A DNA stretch of 64,000 nucleotides from Oceanispirochaeta sp. M1. GTDB taxonomy: Bacteria; Spirochaetota; Spirochaetia; DSM-2461. Positions within the stretch are counted from its first letter, which is position 1. The number at the start of each line of letters is the position of its first letter. Shown here in pieces: positions 44,740 through 54,284 of the stretch. The position numbers and the translations under genes were made by a program. Where the stretch lies: NCBI RefSeq assembly GCF_003346715.1, contig NZ_QQPQ01000015.1, forward strand, positions 62,001 to 126,000, read 5' to 3'. The notes beneath the pieces were generated by a model. The model did no database searches and had not been told where the DNA came from. It saw only the letters and a program-made list of their open reading frames with translations.

Positions 44740-45660
44740 TTGAATTTACGTGATCGAAAAGCACTTGTGACGTATCTGGGAATGATAGCGCCGGGCGTTT
44801 TGATTTATCTGTTCATCGTTGCCTACCCCATTTTCAACTCAGTCTGGCTCAGCCTGACTGACTACAATCCCAACAGGGGAGGAGAATGGAACTTCCTTGG
44901 ACTGTATCATTACAAAGCCATGCTTGCGGACCCGAACTTCTGGCATTCATTCAAAAACAATATGATAGTTGTTGCCGTATCCGTATTCGGACAGATACCA
45001 GTAGCCTTTGTGCTGGCCTATATACTATATAGAAACAAAGTTAAGGGCGGACTCTTTTTTCAGTCCATGGTTTTCCTGCCCCAGTTTCTTTCTACCATTG
45101 TTATCGGGATTCTATGGAAAAGACTGTTTTCCGCAGACGGACCCGCTTCAAGACTGATCCAGATCGTCACAGGCGATTCTACGGCTCAGTTTGATTTAAT
45201 GCTGAGAGCAGATACGGTTATGTATCCCATAGGCTTTGCCCTTATCTGGATGTATACCGGATTTTATATGATTATTTTCCTGGCCAACCTGCAGAAAATG
45301 AATAAGAGCATGATTGAAGCTGCTAAAATTGACGGTGCAACAGAGCCTCAAATCTTCGGCAGAGTTATTCTGCCCCTACTCACAGGTACCATTCTGGTAT
45401 CAACAATTCTGGCAATTGCGGGATCACTCAGAGGTTTCGACCTTATATTCGCCATGACAACTCAGGGTCTTCAGCGTAATAATGCAATGGTACTGCCGAT
45501 TTTCATGTATCAGACAGCCTTCCAGGACTACCGTAATGAAATGCGTTTTGCCTACGGTTCGGCAATCTCCAATGCAATTGTCGTAATCTCAGTTGGCCTG
45601 ATCCTCGTGAGTAACTGGATTGGAAAACGTTTTGACACGGATGAGGATGTTGTAGGATGA
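44740..45660 (+). CDS. Sugar ABC transporter permease, MalF-like
   Basis: Inner-membrane permease of 306 residues with six predicted helices (first: ALVTYLGMIAPGVLIYLFIVAYPIF). The EAA loop that contacts the ATPase reads EAAKIDGATEPQIFGRVILP. The start is TTG 44740 with GAGGAG 7 nt upstream. It overlaps the second permease gene by 4 bp. No ATPase gene is present in the cluster, so a shared MsmK/UgpC-type ATPase elsewhere must energise it. Confidence 0.93.
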   Translation: MNLRDRKALVTYLGMIAPGVLIYLFIVAYPIFNSVWLSLTDYNPNRGGEWNFLGLYHYKAMLADPNFWHSFKNNMIVVAVSVFGQIPVAFVLAYILYRNKVKGGLFFQSMVFLPQFLSTIVIGILWKRLFSADGPASRLIQIVTGDSTAQFDLMLRADTVMYPIGFALIWMYTGFYMIIFLANLQKMNKSMIEAAKIDGATEPQIFGRVILPLLTGTILVSTILAIAGSLRGFDLIFAMTTQGLQRNNAMVLPIFMYQTAFQDYRNEMRFAYGSAISNAIVVISVGLILVSNWIGKRFDTDEDVVG

Positions 45661-46766
45661 CAAACGAAATAATAAGAAGAAAGACTCCCGGAGCCTTTAT
45701 CGGAACAATATTATCCTACTCAATTTTCATCTTATGGGCACTGATTACAGTTGTACCTCTGGGATGGATGTTTTACTCCTCATTTAAATCCAATGAAGAG
45801 CTCACAAGGGATATTTATGCTCTCCCTCACGACCTTTTCGACAACTATGAAGATGAATACATAGTTGTTGCTCCCGCTCTGAATATAGTCCCCGACTATG
45901 ACACTAAGAAAGATACAAGAGAGCGTCTGATGATTGAATCAACATCCATCAGCCCTACCAGACGTCTTATGATGCACTTTCTTGTAAAAGAAGATCTGCC
46001 AACTGAAATTGCCAGCCGGAAACCGGGTGATTTTGTTATTGTAAATGAACTTCCGAAAAAGATGCAGAAGATGATCCACCATAAAACTGTATGGTTTAAC
46101 TACAGATCCGCCATTCAAAGGGCCGGCCTGGGCGGTAAGTTCATAAACAGTATAATTTATGCCGGTGTATCAACCTTCCTGATAGTTATTTTCGGCTGTA
46201 TGATTGCCTTTGCAATCAGTAAGATGCAGTTTAAGGTACTCTCCAGAATTATCACGGCTCTTATCGGACTGGGGTACCTTTTAAGCGTCAACTCGGTAAT
46301 TATCCCTTTGTTTCTGCTCCTGTCTAAAGTAGGACTGACAGATACACATCTGGGAATTATCATGGTTTATGTAGCATTCGGTATGCCCCTTTCAGTACTC
46401 CTGGGTACTCAGTTTATGCGGGGACTGCCTAATTCACTGGTTGAATCCGCCTATATTGACGGTGCTTCTGCGTTTAGAACATTCTGGAGCATTATTATTC
46501 CCATGACTGTGCCTGTAATTATTACCATCAGTATTATCTCTGCTCTGGGAATCTGGAATGAGTTTCTCCTTGTTCTGGTACTGTCCAGCTCTGACTTTAC
46601 CAAATCTCTGCCTGTAGGAGTCTACTCCTTTACAAGCCTTACCAGTCAGCAGCTGGGCTGGCAGCTTGCAGCCCTGGTAATCGCAACGATTCCTGTTATG
46701 ATTGTTTATTTCACTTTTAATAAACAGATAACCAAGGGAGTTGTTGCAGGTGCTGTTAAGGGATAA
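45657..46766 (+). CDS. Sugar ABC transporter permease, MalG-like, with a large periplasmic insert
   Basis: Second permease, 369 residues, about 80-90 longer than usual MalG proteins. The first helix (ILWALITVVPLGWMFYSSF) is normal and the EAA loop is ESAYIDGASAFRTFWSIIIP. Between helix 1 and helix 2, at about residues 50-140, lies a polar domain (from DNYEDEYIVVAP through KKMQKMIHHKTVWF) with beta-rich character. It should face the periplasm, where the binding protein docks. The gene overlaps the MalF-like gene by 4 bp and is followed by a terminator. Confidence 0.92.
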   Translation: MTNEIIRRKTPGAFIGTILSYSIFILWALITVVPLGWMFYSSFKSNEELTRDIYALPHDLFDNYEDEYIVVAPALNIVPDYDTKKDTRERLMIESTSISPTRRLMMHFLVKEDLPTEIASRKPGDFVIVNELPKKMQKMIHHKTVWFNYRSAIQRAGLGGKFINSIIYAGVSTFLIVIFGCMIAFAISKMQFKVLSRIITALIGLGYLLSVNSVIIPLFLLLSKVGLTDTHLGIIMVYVAFGMPLSVLLGTQFMRGLPNSLVESAYIDGASAFRTFWSIIIPMTVPVIITISIISALGIWNEFLLVLVLSSSDFTKSLPVGVYSFTSLTSQQLGWQLAALVIATIPVMIVYFTFNKQITKGVVAGAVKG

Positions 46767-46787
46767 AATAACTTAGAACTTAAATCA

Positions 46788-46818
46788 GGGGTACCGGAAG
46801 TTTCCGGTGCCCTTTTTT
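46788..46818 (+). terminator. Terminator of the permease genes
   Basis: Arms GGGTACCGGAA and TTCCGGTGCCC (one G-T pair) with a tiny loop, followed by six T at 46813-46818. Confidence 0.85.
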
Positions 46819-46827
46819 ATCTACCCA

Positions 46828-46878
46828 CCGGAGGGGGGAGAGGCAGGCCCGGTCGTTTGTGACTGGGCGTCCTTCCGG
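46828..46878 (+). other. Long two-part hairpin before the beta-mannosidase gene
   Basis: An outer stem CCGGA (46828-46832) / TCCGG (46874-46878) encloses an inner 8-bp stem GCCCGGTC (46847-46854) / GACTGGGC (46861-46868) with one G-T pair. There is no T-tract. It lies between the permease terminator and the start of the mannosidase and would be in its 5' UTR if transcription starts after the terminator. Confidence 0.35.
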
Positions 46879-46906
46879 AGGCTACAGATAAGAATAAGGA
46901 AATAAA

Positions 46907-49333
46907 ATGAATAAGATAAATCTTGCGGGGACCTGGAGCCTCAAATCAACTGACCACAAAGTCAGTACTCAGATAGAACTTCCCGGCGATATCTACACGG
47001 CCCTCATTAATGCTGAAATTATCCCCCATCCATATAAAGACCAAAACGAACTTGAAACCCAATGGGTTCACCAGCTTGACTGGATTATGGAAAAAACAAT
47101 AGAAATCTCTGAAATTCCCTCGGGGAGTCTTCAATATTTCCATGGGGAAGTTCTTGATACGGCAGCCCGGATTGAGGTCAATGGAATTGAAATAGGCAGC
47201 AGTGACAATATGTTTGTTCCCGCCTGGTTTGATACTGCAGATGCCTTGAAGACAGGAAAAAACAGTTTCAAAATTTATATAGATTCTGCCGAGAAAACGG
47301 CCGTTAAAAGGGCGGAACTCCACCCCTACATAATACCGGCACAACCCGCACCCGTAGAATCACCTGCACGAAACTTTCTGAGAAAGGTTCAGTGTCACAG
47401 CGGATGGGACTGGGGTCCCTGCATTATGACAGGGGGTGTTTATCAGAGCATCGAACTGGATTTTACGGATATCCGTCTTGAAGGACTCAATTATGACCTT
47501 GAGAAGAGAGGTGATGACTGGGAGCTGACCGTAAAAGGAACTGTTTATGCCGGATCAGATATGGAAGCACTCCTTCAGATATCTGTGGCCGATGCGGTTC
47601 TGGAAGAGGCTGTGCCATTGAATGAAGGGATCTACTCTCTTGAAAAAACACTTCTTGTAAAATCACCTGAGCTCTGGTGGCCCAACGGAGAGGGAGAGCA
47701 GAGACTATACGATCTGAATATCAACCTGGGAGATAGAAAAGAAAAACTCATCGTTGGATTCAGAACCCTCGAAGTGGTGAATGATGAAGATGCAATCGGG
47801 CTTTCCATGTACTTCAGGGTCAACGGACGGGATATTTTTGCCAAGGGTGCCAACTGGATTCCCACGGATGCCCTTCCCTCATCCCAGGATGAAGATAAAA
47901 CTACCTACCTCCTTGAATCTGCGGCTGCAGTCCATATGAACATGATCCGTGTATGGGGGGGAGGTCAGTATGAAACTGAACATTTCTACAATAAATGTGA
48001 TGAACTTGGACTCCTGATCTGGCAGGATTTTATGTTTGCCTGTTCCCTCTATCCAAGCAATCCTGAATTCCTGAATTCAGTAGAGAATGAGGTAAAAGCA
48101 CAGATTCCAAGACTTAAAAGTCATCCCTGTATGGCACTTTTCTGTGGAAACAATGAAGATCTGGGAGCCTTGACCTGGTATGAAGAGGCCAGGAAGAACA
48201 GGGACCGTTATCTGGTGGATTACGACCGTCTGAACGAAGGAGTTATCGGGAAAGCCGTAAAAGAACTGGCACCCGGACACAGCTGGTGGCCAAGCTCACC
48301 ATCAGCCGGAGAGGGTGACTACTCAGACTGCTGGCATGACGACAGCCGTGGAGATATGCATTACTGGTCTGTATGGCATGAGGGCAAACCCTTTGAAAGC
48401 TACTACGACATCCTACCCCGCTTCTGCAGCGAGTTCGGATTTCAGTCCTTCCCCACATACAATATGGTCAGTGAATATGCGGATGAAGATATGCAGAACG
48501 TCACAAGCCCCGTGATGATGCATCATCAGAAGAATCTAAAGGGGAATGAAATTATCATATCCACCCTGAGCCGATATTTCCGATTTCCCCATGGGTTCAA
48601 GGACTTTATCTACCTCAGTCAGGTACAGCAGTCCTGGGCCATTCAGACTGCGGTGGAATACTGGAGAAGTAACCGTCCCACCTGTATGGGAGCACTTTAC
48701 TGGCAGCTCAATGACAACTGGCCTGTGGCCTCCTGGGCATCAATTGACTATTCAGGAGCCTGGAAACTTCTACACTACGGAGCAGCCCGCTTCTTCAATC
48801 CCCTCCTGATTGCCGGGTGGATGAAGGATGGAAATATCACAGCTGCTGCCGTAAACGACAGAGCCGAAGATATAAAAGCAAAGGCCAGACTGATATTCAG
48901 AAATTTCAGCGGGGAGATCCTGCGGACTGTTGAAAAAGAGCTCGACCTTAAGGCCGGATCTGCACAGCAGTTTTATACTGAAGAACTTGAAGATGAGAAG
49001 AGCAGACAGAACTCCTATCTGGAACTTGTTCTGGAAACGGAAAAAGAGACCCTTAAGAATACCCTCTTCCTCCACGTTCCCAGAATGTGCAGCCTTGAAG
49101 AGGCTGATGTTCAGATGAAGGTCAACAGCATTGAGAACGGTGAAAGTAAATACACAATAGAACTGAAAACCGATAAACCAGCCTTTTTTATCCACTTAAG
49201 AGGTCAGAAAGGTGATGTATTCTCTGATAACGGTTTCCATATGGGTCCGGGAGAGATAAAAGTGATCGACTTCAGCCCTGCAGATGAAAAAGTCATTGAC
49301 CCTGAACTGACCCACCTGAGGAAAAGTTACTGA
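46907..49333 (+). CDS. Beta-mannosidase (glycoside hydrolase family 2)
   Basis: Exo-enzyme of 808 residues that removes terminal beta-linked mannose from manno-oligosaccharides. It starts with the family's LAGTWSLKS and LPGDIYTALINAEIIPHPYKDQNE (read as LPGDIYTALI), has the ligand segment HSGWDWGPCIMTGG, the catalytic acid/base Glu417 in CGNNED and the nucleophile Glu509 in CSEFGFQSFP. No signal peptide: it acts in the cytosol on sugar brought in by the ABC system upstream. ATAAGGAAATAAA lies before ATG 46907. Confidence 0.95.
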   Translation: MNKINLAGTWSLKSTDHKVSTQIELPGDIYTALINAEIIPHPYKDQNELETQWVHQLDWIMEKTIEISEIPSGSLQYFHGEVLDTAARIEVNGIEIGSSDNMFVPAWFDTADALKTGKNSFKIYIDSAEKTAVKRAELHPYIIPAQPAPVESPARNFLRKVQCHSGWDWGPCIMTGGVYQSIELDFTDIRLEGLNYDLEKRGDDWELTVKGTVYAGSDMEALLQISVADAVLEEAVPLNEGIYSLEKTLLVKSPELWWPNGEGEQRLYDLNINLGDRKEKLIVGFRTLEVVNDEDAIGLSMYFRVNGRDIFAKGANWIPTDALPSSQDEDKTTYLLESAAAVHMNMIRVWGGGQYETEHFYNKCDELGLLIWQDFMFACSLYPSNPEFLNSVENEVKAQIPRLKSHPCMALFCGNNEDLGALTWYEEARKNRDRYLVDYDRLNEGVIGKAVKELAPGHSWWPSSPSAGEGDYSDCWHDDSRGDMHYWSVWHEGKPFESYYDILPRFCSEFGFQSFPTYNMVSEYADEDMQNVTSPVMMHHQKNLKGNEIIISTLSRYFRFPHGFKDFIYLSQVQQSWAIQTAVEYWRSNRPTCMGALYWQLNDNWPVASWASIDYSGAWKLLHYGAARFFNPLLIAGWMKDGNITAAAVNDRAEDIKAKARLIFRNFSGEILRTVEKELDLKAGSAQQFYTEELEDEKSRQNSYLELVLETEKETLKNTLFLHVPRMCSLEEADVQMKVNSIENGESKYTIELKTDKPAFFIHLRGQKGDVFSDNGFHMGPGEIKVIDFSPADEKVIDPELTHLRKSY

Positions 49334-49491
49334 AAGCTGCTGCCGGGCTTGTCCCGGCAGACAGCCGGGATTTATCTCAGCGGGAATAAAAAAAACCATC
49401 CCGCCATCTGTATCTGTTGTATTTTAATATCTTTAAGAGTAAGAATAGATTATTATTTAAGATATATCATATTTCCCCGGGAGATTTAATT

Positions 49492-50448
49492 ATGCCAGAC
49501 AATACTCAGATTAAAAGCAAGGTCCTTACCTTTGATACAGACATTACGGTGCTCCCGAAACTCCGGGCCATTTTCGATGCGAATAATCTGACAGGAATGC
49601 GCAGCGTGGGAGATCCTGCCATAGCGAGTATTATCCTGGAGAAGAATATCCACTTGGGTGCCCTCTTTGTAAATAATCAGGGAGACTGGCTGAATCTGAG
49701 CCGGGAACTGAAGAAGCTGCGCCCCGAACTCCCCCTCTTCCTCCGTGTAGAGGAGAAAAAAGATGAAAAAAAACTATCCTTTGACGATGCACTGCTCTTT
49801 GATGGTGTTTTTCATATCAGTGAGGAAGAACGGATAGTGAAATATCTTAAGACCCATATTTTCATCAGGGACTATCCGGTTGAAATGATCAGACACATAC
49901 AGGAATTTTCACTGAATGCCTTCAAATATATGATTCCTGAAGCAAGTGTACACTGCCCGGCACCTCTGGTTATAAGAGACAAGGTTATATATGGTGAAAT
50001 TACTTCATTGATTCCTATTACAACTAACTGGTGCCGCGGCTATTTGATGCTGCAGACCAATATGAAAGAACTCCACTCTCTATTGAAAAGGACTCAGAAT
50101 CCCGCGTTCAATGGAACCATTGAAGAGGTTATACCTCCAGTGATTGCTGAACTGACAAACCTTATGTGGGGTGGATTCAAGACTGTATTTTTAAAGGAAG
50201 GATTCCTGGAAGAGACAGGTCCGGATATTCAGGTACCCATACTGATCAATCATCAAAAAAAGAATATTTCTTTCGGCGGTGATATTCCCCAGCTCTGTTT
50301 TGGATACATATTTAAAGATCCCCTGGGACTGAATAATCAGACAAAGATAGTACAAAAATTTATCTTCAACCTGAACTGGAATCCGGACCTTGTGAAAGAG
50401 TACGATTTTAAATCTCTTGTTGAACAGGGCAGTATAGAGCTGTTCTAA
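49492..50448 (+). CDS. Pseudo-receiver protein with CheX-like C-terminal domain
   Basis: 318-residue cytosolic protein. The N-terminal 120 residues look like a receiver: VLTFDTDITVL has the acidic pair (Asp15, Asp17) and ALFVNNQGDW is the strand that normally bears the phospho-Asp, but that position is Asn61. It should therefore not be phosphorylated. The C-terminal half resembles CheX/CheC (VIRDKVIYGEITSLIPITT and ELTNLMWGGFKTVFL), with the E-x-x-N pair of these phosphatases in ELTN. ATG 49492 is preferred over an ATG at 49417, as GGGAG lies upstream. The gene stands alone and its stop overlaps the convergent HAD gene by 4 bp. Function unknown, presumably signalling. Confidence 0.7.
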   Translation: MPDNTQIKSKVLTFDTDITVLPKLRAIFDANNLTGMRSVGDPAIASIILEKNIHLGALFVNNQGDWLNLSRELKKLRPELPLFLRVEEKKDEKKLSFDDALLFDGVFHISEEERIVKYLKTHIFIRDYPVEMIRHIQEFSLNAFKYMIPEASVHCPAPLVIRDKVIYGEITSLIPITTNWCRGYLMLQTNMKELHSLLKRTQNPAFNGTIEEVIPPVIAELTNLMWGGFKTVFLKEGFLEETGPDIQVPILINHQKKNISFGGDIPQLCFGYIFKDPLGLNNQTKIVQKFIFNLNWNPDLVKEYDFKSLVEQGSIELF

Positions 50449-51143
50449 GGCCTTTCCGGTCTGAAGACCGGCCAGGATCGTTTGCCCGCTATGGTGGAAA
50501 GCTCATCTCCCGGATGTACGCATACGGGATACTCACAGGACTCCAGCAGGGGCAGATCGTTCAGGCTGTCGGTGTAAAAAGCACATTCCGCCCATGAAAT
50601 ACCCTCCCTGTCCAGGTAATCCTGTGCCCAGTGTACCTTTCCATCCTGAAAACAGAGAGGCATCTTCATCCCTGTTATTTTATCTTCTTCATAGATATAG
50701 GAACTGGCCAGACATCCGTCCAGCCCGAGAATATCTTTAAATGCTCCGCCGATTATTTCATCCTGAGCAGTGATCAGAACATTCCTGATACCCCTTTCCC
50801 TGTTTTCTTTAAGAATCTCCCGGACAGCAGGATAGACAAAACGGGCCTCTGTATGTGAGGCAAAGGATTCTGCCATTTTTTTATAGTCTTCAAGTTTCAG
50901 TGAACGGGCCCTTTTCAGATGATACTCACGGTAAGCATCAGGAGTGAGGGTATGGCTGTAATAGAGACGGGAGATTTTTCTAAGACGCAGCAGATCCGAC
51001 AGCCCTTTATGACTCCTCCGGCTACGCCAGAGTGCCCAGAGAAGATCGGTATCCCTGTATGTAATAGTCTCATCCAGATCAAAGAATGCCAGTTTGATCC
51101 CCTCGGGAGGACTCATTTCTGCAGGAACGCTTTTTTTACTCAT
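50445..51143 (-). CDS. HAD-IB family phosphatase (SerB-like)
   Basis: Cytosolic HAD hydrolase of 232 residues. Asp22 and Asp24 in FFDLDETIT are the catalytic pair. The helical cap (LLWALWRSRRSHKGLSDLLR) and motif II/III (VLITAQDEI, KVHWAQDYLDREGI) with motif IV YTDSLNDLPLL define the HAD-IB (phosphoserine-phosphatase-like, TIGR01490-type) group. ATG 51143 has no clear ribosome site. Its 3' end overlaps the CheX-like gene by 4 bp on the other strand. Substrate unknown. Confidence 0.88.
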   Translation of the reverse strand: MSKKSVPAEMSPPEGIKLAFFDLDETITYRDTDLLWALWRSRRSHKGLSDLLRLRKISRLYYSHTLTPDAYREYHLKRARSLKLEDYKKMAESFASHTEARFVYPAVREILKENRERGIRNVLITAQDEIIGGAFKDILGLDGCLASSYIYEEDKITGMKMPLCFQDGKVHWAQDYLDREGISWAECAFYTDSLNDLPLLESCEYPVCVHPGDELSTIAGKRSWPVFRPERP

Positions 51144-51241
51144 GGTCGTGATTATATATTAATCCTTGACAGTATGAATATCTGCCCCCTACCATCTTCT
51201 AATATAAAGAACGGAAGATTAATAATAGAAGGATGTACAGA

Positions 51242-52816
51242 ATGGCAGCAATCAAACTGGAAAAAGAGTCTATTAAATCCAACTGTAAAATGGATGATAA
51301 ATACGATCTTATTATCATCGGCTCCGGTATATCCGGCCTGACAACGGCCCTTCTATGGCAGAAAACACATCCCCATGAAAAAATTCTGATAATCGAAAAA
51401 GAGCCTTATCCCGGCGGATATGTTACATCCTTTGAGAGAGATGGATTTGTTTTTGAGACAACCCAGCTCTTCCCTGATGTAATTGATATCATGAAATATA
51501 TGGAGATAGACCTCCCCCTGAAACAGTATAAAAATGATTTTATGCGGCGTTTTATTGTGGAAGGAGAGACGGTCAGAGAGTACCATCTACCTGCAGGAGC
51601 GGAGAATCTGAAAAAAGCATTGCAGAAGGAATTTCCTGAAGATGCTGACAAGATTGCAGGACTCTTCGATTACTCTGTGGATCTTTTTAAACAGGTTCGG
51701 AGTCTTAAGGCCAATTCTAATTTTGCAGATAAACTTAAAATTCCCTTTTCCGCTCCCAAGGTAGTAAAAAACCTGAATATGACCTATTCCGAACTCCTTG
51801 ATATGTTCAAGATTGATAACCCCTCCCTCCGGGAGCTGATGGAAACCTTCACCTCCTTTGCAGGAGTACCCCCGGGAAAAGCCTCATCAATCCTGACAAC
51901 AGGAGCCATGCTCTCTTCAATAAGCCGCTGTTTCAGACCCCTGGGATATTTTGACGGATTTCCGGCAGCAATGGCATCAAATTTCCAGAAAAGAGGGGGA
52001 GAACTGCTTCTTAATACTGAAATAAAAGAGATCGTAATCGAAGAAGGCGCCGCCACAGCTGTAAAAATCGGCAATGAAACAGTGAAAGCCGCCAGAATTA
52101 TAACGACCATAGATCCTATGGTGGCCATGCATAAACTTGTGGGAGACGAAAATCTTCCCAAAAAATATCTGAATAAACTGGATGGCATTATCATGTCATC
52201 CTCCTCGTTCAATGTCTCCCTGGGTCTGGATAACAGGATCGATATGTCCAAACTGGATATGGATTATCCCTATATCGTTCTTTCAACAGAACTGGGTACC
52301 ACAGACAGGCTCTTCGATGCATTTTTAAAGGGTGAAAATGGATTCAGCGAGAAATGCTTTCATCTTGGTGTAATCTGCCCCTCTCTCACAACCGGTGGAA
52401 AAAATACAATAACAATCAGGGCGGTTCCTTTTGCTCCCGCCGACTGGCTGGAACTGAGAAAAGAAGACCCGAAGAAATACAAAGCGGAGAAAGATAAATG
52501 GGCTGATTTTTTTATCGGAGTTGTAGAGAAGTATATTATCCCCGATCTTCGTAAGCATATTGAGGTGATTGATACAGCCAGTCCGGCTAGCTATGCACGG
52601 TATTCGGGATCCCCCACCGGCAGCCTCTACGATATGGCATCACTGGTTACACAGTTCGGTCCGAAACGGCTCTCCATGAAAACCCCCATTAAGAATTTGT
52701 ATCAGCCGAAGTTCTCCCACGGAATATACGGAACCATGTCGGGTGCCGTGCAGGTTGTTGATCTGCTGATGGATAGAAAGTTCAACGGAGGGGACTCTCT
52801 TTTTCACCCCAGGTGA
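51242..52816 (+). CDS. FAD-dependent oxidoreductase, phytoene-desaturase/carotenoid-isomerase-like
   Basis: 524-residue flavoprotein of the amine-oxidase/CrtI superfamily. The dinucleotide motif LIIIGSGISGLTTALL is followed by the FAD-ribose contact EKEPYPGGYVTSFERDGF, typical of the CrtI/CrtISO/retinol-saturase branch. The C-terminal SGAVQVVDLLM is less conserved. ATG 51242 is chosen because GAAGGA is about 8 nt upstream; ATG 51233 is too close and ATG 51291 has no site. No other carotenoid gene is nearby and the gene is unlikely to be part of an ordinary crt cluster. Substrate unknown. Confidence 0.82.
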   Translation: MAAIKLEKESIKSNCKMDDKYDLIIIGSGISGLTTALLWQKTHPHEKILIIEKEPYPGGYVTSFERDGFVFETTQLFPDVIDIMKYMEIDLPLKQYKNDFMRRFIVEGETVREYHLPAGAENLKKALQKEFPEDADKIAGLFDYSVDLFKQVRSLKANSNFADKLKIPFSAPKVVKNLNMTYSELLDMFKIDNPSLRELMETFTSFAGVPPGKASSILTTGAMLSSISRCFRPLGYFDGFPAAMASNFQKRGGELLLNTEIKEIVIEEGAATAVKIGNETVKAARIITTIDPMVAMHKLVGDENLPKKYLNKLDGIIMSSSSFNVSLGLDNRIDMSKLDMDYPYIVLSTELGTTDRLFDAFLKGENGFSEKCFHLGVICPSLTTGGKNTITIRAVPFAPADWLELRKEDPKKYKAEKDKWADFFIGVVEKYIIPDLRKHIEVIDTASPASYARYSGSPTGSLYDMASLVTQFGPKRLSMKTPIKNLYQPKFSHGIYGTMSGAVQVVDLLMDRKFNGGDSLFHPR

Positions 52817-52924
52817 AAACCGGCGGGTAAAAACCTTTGTCCGGAATCTGAAAAAGAAAATAGAGGAAGCCAGAGAGTTTATAATCTATAATATAATTTA
52901 TGATAATAAAACAGGAGTTCTTCT

Positions 52925-54202
52925 ATGAATAAAAACATTGGATTTATATCATTCAGAATCGCAGGAACCGATGGTGTAAGCCTCGAAATAGCAAAGTGGG
53001 CGGAAGTACTTATTGAGCGTGGAAATAAGTGTTTCTACCTGGCCGGAGAGTTGGACAGACCAGCCGAAATATCTATGGTATATCCGGAGCTCCATTTTCA
53101 GCATCCTGAAACAAAATCCATCTATGTACAGTGTTTTAATCAGAAAAAAAGACCCGAAGAATTGACAGGCGCTCTCCATCAGAAACGTCAGGAAATAAAA
53201 AAAGTTCTTTATGAATTTGTAAAAAAATTTAATCTCGATCTGATCATCCCCCAGAATGCCATAACAATCCCCCTCAACATTCCACTTGCCATGGCGCTCA
53301 CAGAATTTATTGCAGAAACCAATATGCCTGTCATAGCCCATCACCATGACTTCTTCTGGGAAAGAAAACGCTTTCTGACCAACTGTGTATGGGATTTTAT
53401 CAATTCAAGTTTTCCACCTCACCTGCCTAATATTCAGCATGTAGTTATTAACTCATCAGGACAGAATCAGCTGGCTCTCCGCACGGGTATCTCATCCACT
53501 TTGATTCCCAATGTTATGAACTTTGAAAAAGAGCCCCCTGGAAAGGATTATTACAACAGTGATATCAGGGATGCCCTTGGAGTTAAGGATGATGAACTTC
53601 TGATTCTTCAGCCCACTAGAGTTGTTCAGAGGAAGGGTATTGAACATGCCCTCGAGATGGTTTCACGTCTTGATAGAAAAGCAGCATTTGTTATCTCCCA
53701 TGCATCAGGTGATGAGGGATTTGAGTATGAAAAAAGAGTCAAAGACTATGCCGCACTTCTGAAAGTCAGAGCCATATTTGTTGATGATATAATTATGGAT
53801 CAGAGAGGAACAACTACTGACGGCAGAAAGATCTATACACTCCAGGATATCTATCCCTATGCAGATTTTGTAACCTACCCCTCCCTGATCGAAGGATTCG
53901 GAAACGCATTCCTCGAGACCCTGTGGTTCCGCAAACCCATATTGGTAAATAACTACTCAATCTACTCCACCGACATTAAACCCAAGGGCTTTGAAGTAGT
54001 AGAGATTGACGATTTCATCACCGACAAGACAATCGAAGAGGTTCAATTCCTTCTAGATAACCCAAAAGAGGTGGAGAGGATCACCGAAAAGAACTATCAG
54101 CTGGCTCTGAAATACTACGGATACAATACGGTAGACATGAAACTGAGCAGTCTTCTGGCTAATATTTACGGGAAAAAAGAATTATATCACTGTGTGGATT
54201 AA
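52925..54202 (+). CDS. Glycosyltransferase, GT4 type
   Basis: 425-residue GT-B glycosyltransferase. The C-terminal half has LQPTRVVQRKGIEHALEMV and YPSLIEGFGNAFLETLWFRKP, where the E-x7-E region reads EGFGNAFLE. The N-terminal half has the IAGTDGVSLEIAKWAE pattern of retaining GT4 enzymes. CAGGAG lies 9 nt before ATG 52925. It is 108 bp downstream of the FAD oxidoreductase gene; the two might form one operon but nothing confirms that. Its donor and acceptor are unknown. An AT-rich terminator follows at 54253. Confidence 0.85.
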   Translation: MNKNIGFISFRIAGTDGVSLEIAKWAEVLIERGNKCFYLAGELDRPAEISMVYPELHFQHPETKSIYVQCFNQKKRPEELTGALHQKRQEIKKVLYEFVKKFNLDLIIPQNAITIPLNIPLAMALTEFIAETNMPVIAHHHDFFWERKRFLTNCVWDFINSSFPPHLPNIQHVVINSSGQNQLALRTGISSTLIPNVMNFEKEPPGKDYYNSDIRDALGVKDDELLILQPTRVVQRKGIEHALEMVSRLDRKAAFVISHASGDEGFEYEKRVKDYAALLKVRAIFVDDIIMDQRGTTTDGRKIYTLQDIYPYADFVTYPSLIEGFGNAFLETLWFRKPILVNNYSIYSTDIKPKGFEVVEIDDFITDKTIEEVQFLLDNPKEVERITEKNYQLALKYYGYNTVDMKLSSLLANIYGKKELYHCVD

Positions 54203-54252
54203 AACGTAATTACTTACTCAGCATAAATTTATTATCTTATTTAATCGTTTCT

Positions 54253-54284
54253 AAAATAATAGTTCAAAAAAGCTATTATTTTCC
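54253..54284 (+). terminator. Terminator of the glycosyltransferase gene
   Basis: Perfect 10-bp AT-rich stem AAAATAATAG (54253-54262) / CTATTATTTT (54273-54282), with a 10-nt loop. It immediately precedes the promoter of the candidate small RNA. Confidence 0.7.
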
